Source: Luteimonas terricola (GTDB lineage: Bacteria; Pseudomonadota; Gammaproteobacteria; Xanthomonadales; Xanthomonadaceae). From it: DNA of 64,000 nt. Positions 57,783 to 64,000 of this stretch are shown here, piece by piece. A program made the translations under genes and the position numbers. The notes under the pieces were generated by a model. It worked only from the letters and a program-made list of their open reading frames with translations, made no database searches and had not been told where the DNA came from. Position 1 is the stretch's first letter. Every line of letters starts with the position of its first letter. The DNA lies in NCBI RefSeq assembly GCF_004352845.1, contig NZ_SJRX01000007.1:62001-126000 (forward strand), given 5' to 3'.

Positions 57783-58748
57783 TCAGTTGACCCAGCCGGC
57801 GACGACGAACAGGGCCAGCACCGCCAGCCAGGCCAGCAGCACGCGCCAGACCAGGGACATGGCGTCGCGCATGGCCTGGCCGAGCGGGGCGTCCACGACG
57901 CTCGCCATCGGAACGTCCAGCGGCGGCACGCCGGCATCGCCGGGGTCGACTTCGGGCGGTGCCTCCGCAGGGGCCGCGGCGGCGGCCGCATCCTCGGCGT
58001 CCTCATCGAGCTCCTGCCGTACGCTGGCGCGCCCGGCGGCCGCAAGCACGCGCGTGGCCAACTGCAGGCCCGCGCCGCCGGCCGCCTTCCAGGCCGAGAC
58101 CACCACGTCGAAGTTGCCCACCAGCGCCAGCGACAGCGCCATCAGCTGCGCCACCGGCCAGTCGAGCAGCACCAGCAGTTTACGCGCGCCTTCCACCGTG
58201 CCCTCGGGCAGGTAGAGCGCCGGCTCGTCCTCGGCGGCGATCGCGACCAGGCGATACAGCAGGGCGCCGACCGCGCCCAGCACCACGAACCAGAACAGCA
58301 CCCCGAACCACCGCCGCAGCGCCGCGATGAAGACACGGCCGATCTCGTCGCCGCCGTCCGCGGCCCCGGTCGCGGCTGGCGGCCGCAGACGCGCCAGCGC
58401 CTCGCGGCGCTCGGCGGAATCCTCCGCATCGACCACCGCGGCCACGTCGACATCGAGGTCGCGCGGGCCCCAGGCGTAGAACACCATGGCGACGCCGAAC
58501 AGCAGCGCCGGCAGGCCGAACACGGCACCGTCCAGCGCCCACTGCAGCAGGCCGACCAGCAACACCACCGGCACCAGCGCCAGCAGCAGGCCCCAGTGGC
58601 CGCGCCAGAAACCATCGTCGCGGAAGCGACGGTCCAGCCACTGCAGCAGCGCGCGGTACCAGCCGTCGTCGCGCACCGCGGCGGCGAACGAAGGCGCCAG
58701 GTGCCCCAGCACCAGCGCGACCACCACGGCGAACAGGGTCGAGAACAT
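57783..58748 (-). CDS. AmpE-like inner membrane protein
   Basis: A 321-residue protein with four or five membrane segments. The AmpE/CobD-like start MFSTLFAVVVALVLGHLAP, RWFGVLFWFVVLGAVGALLYRL and LDWPVAQLMALSLALVGNF match the regulatory-signalling family next to AmpD. A low-complexity acidic alanine-rich stretch (about 245-275) is probably a flexible loop. Role unclear; AmpE is thought to sense cell-wall stress. Converges with the MFS-PlsC gene across the REP pair. Confidence 0.8.
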   Translation of the reverse strand: MFSTLFAVVVALVLGHLAPSFAAAVRDDGWYRALLQWLDRRFRDDGFWRGHWGLLLALVPVVLLVGLLQWALDGAVFGLPALLFGVAMVFYAWGPRDLDVDVAAVVDAEDSAERREALARLRPPAATGAADGGDEIGRVFIAALRRWFGVLFWFVVLGAVGALLYRLVAIAAEDEPALYLPEGTVEGARKLLVLLDWPVAQLMALSLALVGNFDVVVSAWKAAGGAGLQLATRVLAAAGRASVRQELDEDAEDAAAAAAPAEAPPEVDPGDAGVPPLDVPMASVVDAPLGQAMRDAMSLVWRVLLAWLAVLALFVVAGWVN

Positions 58749-58792
58749 GCCGCGATTCTAGCGCCGACGGCCGTCCGCGGCGGGCACCGCGC

Positions 58793-59689
58793 TCAACGGC
58801 CGGCGTGCCAGCGCTCGATCAGCCAGCGCGAGATGGAGATCGAGGGCGACAGCAGCAGGCCCTCCGGCCCGGACTCTCCGCGCAGCGCGGCGCCGACCTC
58901 GTCGCGGCTGAACCAGCGCGCGTCCTCGAGCTCGTCACTGGGGCAGTGCGGCTCGTCGGGCTCCGCCTCGGCCTCGAAGCCGAGCATCAGCGACGAGGGG
59001 AACGGCCAGGGCTGCGAGGCCAGGTAACGGCAGCCACGCACGCGCACCGACGATTCCTCGAACACCTCGCGCACCACGGTCTGCTCCAGCGACTCGCCCG
59101 GCTCCACGAAGCCGGCCAGCACCGAGTAGCGCCGCGGCGCCCAGCCCGGTCCGCGCCCCAGCAGCAGGCGTTCGCCGTCGCTGACGGCGACGATCATCGC
59201 CGGGTCGGTGCGCGGGTAGTGCTCCAGCCCGCAGCCGCCGCAGCGGCCCAGCCAGCCCGCGCGCAGGAACGCGAGCGCGCTGCCGCAGGCGCCACAGTAC
59301 CGGTGTCGCGCGCGCCAATGCAGCACCGCCCGTGCCTGGGCGAAGGCGGTGGCCTCGAAGTCCGGCCATTGCGCGGCCGCGCTGCGCAGGTCGATGGGGG
59401 ACGCCTCCGGCTCGACGCTACCCGCGTCGTCGGCACGCACCGCGAACCAGCCCTCTTCGCCGCGCAGGCCCAGGAACAGCGCGTCGCCGGGAGCGTCGGC
59501 CAGCTCCGCCGCGCGCGACGCGAGCAGCGCGCCGTCGGCGGTGGCGCGCGCGCGCCCTTCGGCATCGAGCACGAGCGCACGCCCTTCCGCCCAGAGCCGG
59601 GCGAGGGCATCGCGGTCGTCACGGAGGTTTTCGGCGCGGTCCAGCGGCGCCTCGACGAAGGCGAACGGCGCAGTGCGCCGCGGACTCAT
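58793..59689 (-). CDS. nudC: NAD+ diphosphatase / NAD-capped RNA decapping enzyme
   Basis: A 298-residue Nudix hydrolase of the NudC type. A zinc ribbon with two Cys pairs (YCGACG and RCGGCG) is followed by the Nudix box [20 protein letters not shown] and the NudC-specific [11 protein letters not shown]. The start overlaps the erpA stop (ATGA). Confidence 0.93.
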   Translation of the reverse strand: MSPRRTAPFAFVEAPLDRAENLRDDRDALARLWAEGRALVLDAEGRARATADGALLASRAAELADAPGDALFLGLRGEEGWFAVRADDAGSVEPEASPIDLRSAAAQWPDFEATAFAQARAVLHWRARHRYCGACGSALAFLRAGWLGRCGGCGLEHYPRTDPAMIVAVSDGERLLLGRGPGWAPRRYSVLAGFVEPGESLEQTVVREVFEESSVRVRGCRYLASQPWPFPSSLMLGFEAEAEPDEPHCPSDELEDARWFSRDEVGAALRGESGPEGLLLSPSISISRWLIERWHAGR

Positions 59690-60063
59690 GCGGTGAAGCT
59701 GCTCCCGCAGCCGCAGGTCGACTTCGCGTTGGGATTGCGGATGGTGAACTGCGCGCCGTTCAGGCTTTCGACGTAATCCACCGCCGCGCCCATCAGGTAC
59801 TGCAGGCTGAGCGGATCGACCAGCAGCGTCACGCCGTCGGTGGCCACGGCCAGGTCGTCCTCGCCCTGCTCTTCGTCGAACTCGAAGCCGTACTGGAAGC
59901 CGGAGCAGCCGCCGCCCTGGATGTAGACGCGCAGCTTGAGGGCGTCGTTGCCCTCTTCGGCGATCAGTTCGCGCACCTTGGCCGCGGCCGCGGGCGTGAA
60001 GTCCAGCGGACGTTCGAGCGCCTGGTAGCCGGGAACGGAGAGATCGATGGTGGTGGTACTCAT
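59686..60063 (-). CDS. erpA: iron-sulfur cluster insertion protein
   Basis: A-type carrier delivering [4Fe-4S] clusters. 125 residues. The conserved cysteines are Cys53 in [13 protein letters not shown] and Cys117/Cys119 in STCGCGSSF. The start at 60063 gives [10 protein letters not shown]; an ATG 12 bases upstream is possible. Coupled to nudC by the ATGA overlap. Confidence 0.95.
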   Translation of the reverse strand: MSTTTIDLSVPGYQALERPLDFTPAAAAKVRELIAEEGNDALKLRVYIQGGGCSGFQYGFEFDEEQGEDDLAVATDGVTLLVDPLSLQYLMGAAVDYVESLNGAQFTIRNPNAKSTCGCGSSFTA

Positions 60064-60095
60064 GCCATCAAGCATGGGGGGTGCCGCGGCCGGCT

Positions 60096-60866
60096 TCAAG
60101 CGTCCGGTGCGGAACGCGGCGTCGCCGCAACGGCCTCGGCCCAGGTGAACGACTCCTCGACCGCCGCGCCGCGGGGCGGCGCCAGGCGCACGATCACGCG
60201 CAGTGGCTTGAAATCCGCCGGCAGCATCAGGTCGCCTTCGACCTGCTGGAAGTACTTGAATGAATACTCCACGCCGGGCGCGTCCTCGAGCTGGCGCAGG
60301 TCGGTCCACGCCAGGCGTTCCAGGCTGTCGTTGCGCGAGCCTTCCACGGCCACGGTCAGGCTGCCGCTGCTTACCGCCGCCCGGTTCAGGGTCTGGGTCA
60401 GCGTGGCGGTGAAGTGCCAGGCACCCTCGCCCTGCGACTGCAGGCGCAGGCCGTGCACGGTCAGGCCGCGGCGCTGGCTGGTGCTCCCGACCAGGCGTTC
60501 ATAGAAGGCGACGTCGGCGCGGAGCGCGGAAATCTCCTCGTCGCGCTCGGCGAGCGTGCCCTGCAGGTCCTGGTTGGCGTCACGGCTGACCTGGTCCGAG
60601 CGCGCCAGCGTGGCCACCTCCTGGCGCAGGCCCTCGATCTCGGCGCGCAGCGCGGCGTCATCGCCGCGCCCGCTGCCATTGGACACCGTCCACGCGCCCC
60701 AGACGCCGAACAGCAGGCACGCCGCGAGCACGGCCAGCAGCAGCGCGTGCGCGCGCGGGTGCGGGTGTTCGGGCGGCGCAGCGCCGTCTGGTCGCACAGG
60801 CGGCGGCAATCCCTCGGGGGTCGGGGACGCGGGTGGCGCTTCGGCGGGCTGCGGCGTCTCGGGCAT
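60096..60866 (-). CDS. DUF6776-type membrane-anchored coiled-coil protein
   Basis: A 256-residue protein: a proline-rich cytoplasmic start (1-37), one transmembrane helix (about 41-61), a coiled coil (75-120), and a C-terminal domain. The pattern [19 protein letters not shown] and [18 protein letters not shown] matches a conserved gammaproteobacterial family near erpA. No function is established. Divergent from the DUF4126 gene. Confidence 0.8.
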   Translation of the reverse strand: MPETPQPAEAPPASPTPEGLPPPVRPDGAAPPEHPHPRAHALLLAVLAACLLFGVWGAWTVSNGSGRGDDAALRAEIEGLRQEVATLARSDQVSRDANQDLQGTLAERDEEISALRADVAFYERLVGSTSQRRGLTVHGLRLQSQGEGAWHFTATLTQTLNRAAVSSGSLTVAVEGSRNDSLERLAWTDLRQLEDAPGVEYSFKYFQQVEGDLMLPADFKPLRVIVRLAPPRGAAVEESFTWAEAVAATPRSAPDA

Positions 60867-60954
60867 CCGCGCATGGTAGCGCTCCACGGCCCGGCACCGG
60901 GAGCATCCGACCCCGCATATACTCCGCGCCATTGCAGCCCGCGGGAGCGCGGCC

Positions 60955-61536
60955 ATGTCAGAAGCCCATCTCTTCGCCGCCGGCGTCCTGCTCGCCTGGC
61001 TGGCCGGCGTCCGCGTCTACCTCACCGTATTCGGCGTCGGCCTGGCCGGCGCCTTCGGGTGGCTGGATCTTCCCGCGGCGCTTGAAGTCACTGCGTCGCC
61101 CTGGGTGCTGGGCGTCTCCGGCGTCCTGGCGGTGGTCGAGTTCTTCGCCGACAAGATCCCCGGTGTCGACTCCGGCTGGGACCTGCTGCAGACCCTGGCG
61201 CGGGTGCCGGCCGGCGCCTTCCTCGCCGCGGCCACGCTGTCGCCCGATGGCGACCTGTCGGCCGGCATGCTCGCCACCGGTGCCGGCGTGGCCCTCGGCA
61301 GCCACGCGCTCAAGGCCGGCAGCCGGGTGCTGATCAACGCATCGCCCGAACCGCTGAGCAACATCGGCGCCTCGGCCACCGAGGACATCGCCGCCATCGG
61401 CCTGCTGGCCCTGGCGCTGGCCAATCCGATGCTGGCGCTCGGCATCGCGCTGAGCCTGAGCCTGGTGCTTGCGCTGGCCCTGTGGTGGGTGTGGCGGCGG
61501 CTGTTCAGGCGTCGCCCGGTCGCCGGCGCGGACTGA
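60955..61536 (+). CDS. DUF4126 membrane protein
   Basis: A 193-residue multi-pass protein with the DUF4126 start LAWLAGVRVYLTVFGVGLAG and the repeated motif FFADKIPGVDSGWDLLQT. Five or so hydrophobic segments, ending in an arginine-rich tail. Function unknown. A TATACT at 60918-60923 may be its -10. Confidence 0.8.
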   Translation: MSEAHLFAAGVLLAWLAGVRVYLTVFGVGLAGAFGWLDLPAALEVTASPWVLGVSGVLAVVEFFADKIPGVDSGWDLLQTLARVPAGAFLAAATLSPDGDLSAGMLATGAGVALGSHALKAGSRVLINASPEPLSNIGASATEDIAAIGLLALALANPMLALGIALSLSLVLALALWWVWRRLFRRRPVAGAD

Positions 61537-61645
61537 GCGCGACGCGCGTCGCACGCCCCCGGCTCCGGTTCGTTGTAGGCTTGGCGATTCGGGGGACGCG
61601 CTGGACGCGGCGGGCCTCCGTTTTCGCCCACGGAGGAGCCCCGCA

Positions 61646-63505
61646 GTGAGCGCAGCACCCGGCACACGGTCCCTGGCGGGCACCGGCACGACAGCGCCAC
61701 TGCCCGTGCCGGCCCGCGCCGAGTTCCCACCGGCCGGCTACTGGCGCCGCTGGTGCGAAGACGCTGCCTCCCCGGTGTCCGTGCGCATCGACCTGCCCCC
61801 GGCGGAGCCGCCTCCGCCGGCCGTCACTCCGCCGGTCGCCGCCGACGGCAGCACCGAGGCGCCCTACCGCGTACTGGTGGTCGAGGACGACCTCAGCCAG
61901 GCCCTGTTCGCCGAGAGCGTACTGAGCGGCGCCGGCATGCAGGCCGCCGTGGTCTCGGTGGCAAACGAAGTGATGGCCTCGCTGGACGCCTTCCGCCCCG
62001 ACCTGGTGCTGATGGACCTGCACATCCCGGGCATGGACGGCGTCGAACTCACCAACCTCATCCGCAACCACGAGGCGCACGGGCACGTGCCGATCGTGTT
62101 CCTCACCGGTGACCCGGACCCCGAGCGCCAGTTCGAAGCCCTCGAAACCGGCGCCGACGACTTCCTCACCAAGCCCGTGCGTCCGCGCCACCTCATCGCC
62201 GCGGTGCAGAGCCGCGTGCGCCGCGCACGCGTGCTCCAGCGCGAGCGCAGCGGCAGCGGCCGCCATCCCGTCACCGGCCTGTACACCCGCTCGCACATGC
62301 TGCAGCGCCTGAATTCGGTGATCCCCGGCGACGGCAAGGGCGCGCTGTACATGGTCGAGGTCGCCGGCATCGGTGCCCTGCGCGACCGCTACGGCTATGC
62401 CGGCCTGGAACAGCTGCTCACCGATGCCGCGGGCCGCATCGGCGCAGCCGCGGCCGGGCACGCCGTGTCGCGCCTGAGCGACAGCATCTACCTGGTCCAC
62501 GCCGCGGGAGTCGCCACCGACCAGCTTCCCGAAAGCGCGCGCGCCCTGCGCGACGCCCTCGGCCGCGAAGGCTTCACCGTGAACGATGAATCGGTGCGCC
62601 TGCGCGCCTTCGTCGGCTATACCACCCTGGCCCATGCCTATGGCGATGCCAGCAGCGCGCTGGCCGCGGCCGAGCGCGCCCTGCGCGAGGCCCGCGCCCA
62701 GCCCACCGCGGTGGCCGGCTACCAACCACCGCGCCAGCGCGACCACGATCAGGCCGTGGCCGAGTCCGTGCGCCAGGCGCTGGCCGACAACCGCTTCGAA
62801 CTCGCGTTCCAGCCGGTGGTGGCCGTGGCCGGCGGCGACGAGGCCCAGTTCCAGACCCTGCTGCGCATGCGCCGGGACGACGGCAGCCTGCTGCCCGCGG
62901 CGGAGTTCCTGCCCGCCGCCGATGCCGCCGACCTCATGCACGACATCGACGCGTGCGTGCTCGAGCTGGCCGTGACGGTGCTGCACCAGCGCGCGGAGGC
63001 GGGCAAGCCGGTGCGCCTGTTCGTCTCGCAGTCCGCGCGCAGCCTGGCCCGCGACGGCCACGCCGACCATGTGCTGGGCATGCTCGCCGCCTACGGCGTG
63101 GAGGGCGAACGGATCGTGATCGACGTTCGCCAGGACGAGGCCCTGATCCATGCCCTTGCCCTGCGCGAATTCTGCGACGCCATGGTCCCCGCGGGCGTGC
63201 AGCTGTGCCTGGGCCAGTACCAGTCCGGCCGCGAGGCCGACGCCCTGCTCGGCCAGCTGCCGCTGGGCTACGTGCGCCTGGCGTCGCGCTATTCGCAGAA
63301 ACTCGACGATCCTTCGGCACGCGACGCGATGCGCGAGGCAATCGAGCGCGCACACCGCCTCGGCCTGTACGTCATCGGCCAGCAGGTGGAGGATCCGCAG
63401 GCCGCGGCCACGCTCTGGATGAGCGGCGTCGACTTCATCCAGGGCAACCTGGTGCAGCAGGCGGCGGGCGGACTGGACTACGACTTCGACCACTCGGTGC
63501 TCTGA
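61646..63505 (+). CDS. response regulator with degenerate GGDEF and EAL domains
   Basis: A 619-residue protein. A proline-rich N-terminus (1-70) precedes a receiver domain with Asp124 as phosphate acceptor (VLMDLHIPG) and acidic pocket ED-D at 80-82. A GGDEF-fold domain follows in which the motif is SDSIY, then an EAL-fold domain in which EAL is QTL, and the catalytic DDFG position reads GQYQSG. Neither enzyme activity is likely, so it may be a c-di-GMP or protein-binding receiver. A GTG start at 61646 has GGAGGA 8 bases upstream. Immediately followed by a hybrid kinase gene. Confidence 0.87.
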   Translation: MSAAPGTRSLAGTGTTAPLPVPARAEFPPAGYWRRWCEDAASPVSVRIDLPPAEPPPPAVTPPVAADGSTEAPYRVLVVEDDLSQALFAESVLSGAGMQAAVVSVANEVMASLDAFRPDLVLMDLHIPGMDGVELTNLIRNHEAHGHVPIVFLTGDPDPERQFEALETGADDFLTKPVRPRHLIAAVQSRVRRARVLQRERSGSGRHPVTGLYTRSHMLQRLNSVIPGDGKGALYMVEVAGIGALRDRYGYAGLEQLLTDAAGRIGAAAAGHAVSRLSDSIYLVHAAGVATDQLPESARALRDALGREGFTVNDESVRLRAFVGYTTLAHAYGDASSALAAAERALREARAQPTAVAGYQPPRQRDHDQAVAESVRQALADNRFELAFQPVVAVAGGDEAQFQTLLRMRRDDGSLLPAAEFLPAADAADLMHDIDACVLELAVTVLHQRAEAGKPVRLFVSQSARSLARDGHADHVLGMLAAYGVEGERIVIDVRQDEALIHALALREFCDAMVPAGVQLCLGQYQSGREADALLGQLPLGYVRLASRYSQKLDDPSARDAMREAIERAHRLGLYVIGQQVEDPQAAATLWMSGVDFIQGNLVQQAAGGLDYDFDHSVL

Positions 63506-63507
63506 AG

Positions 63508-64000
<493 letters not shown>

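Overview
The window is a dense, very GC-rich (about 70 %) stretch of gammaproteobacterial chromosome. Gene content and order (clp-speD-coq7-rplM-rpsI; aroQ-accB-accC-prmA-fis-purH-purD; an ECF sigma factor next to a PknS-type kinase; a Clp-type CRP homologue) point to the Xanthomonadaceae/Lysobacteraceae, probably near Luteimonas or Lysobacter. The genus is inferred from gene content, not from a search.

Left part (1-18.4 kb): tRNA-Gln(CUG), rpsI-rplM, a non-coding interval with two related nested palindromes, coq7, a guanidine-II riboswitch controlling a gdx/sugE exporter, speD, clp, a GNAT and a TauE/SafE protein. Tryptophan genes follow in two blocks, trpG-trpD-trpC-HAD and dnaJ-like-rpe-trpE, separated by a divergently oriented terminal oxidase cluster (CuA subunit II, a fused I+III subunit, small membrane proteins, a CopD-like protein and a CtaG-like assembly factor). 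purC and glnE close this part.

Middle (21-32 kb): a second pair of nested palindromes with copy-specific arms, then a three-gene operon (DUF808, MurG-like glycosyltransferase, PYROXD2/CrtI-like flavoprotein) ending in a strong terminator, the ECF sigma/PknS pair with a secreted protein of unknown function, and a large AsmA-like protein.

Defence island (32.4-41.0 kb): a type I restriction-modification operon in the order hsdM-fic-hsdS-hsdR. Fic and HsdS are translationally coupled, and HsdR carries an extra N-terminal HNH nuclease domain. It sits between the AsmA-like gene and groESL.

Right part (41-64 kb): groES-groEL, a PagL-like lipid A deacylase, a vestigial cutA coupled to dsbD, a TlpA-like thioredoxin, aroQ, accBC, prmA, a zinc-ribbon/DUF3426 protein, fis, purH, purD, an AbrB-Doc toxin-antitoxin pair, an MFS-PlsC fusion, an AmpE-like protein, nudC, erpA, DUF6776 and DUF4126 proteins, a REC protein with degenerate GGDEF and EAL domains, and the start of a hybrid histidine kinase. 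Most of this is housekeeping. The accessory parts are the restriction island, the toxin-antitoxin pair, the oxidase cluster inside the trp genes, and the two families of palindromic elements.
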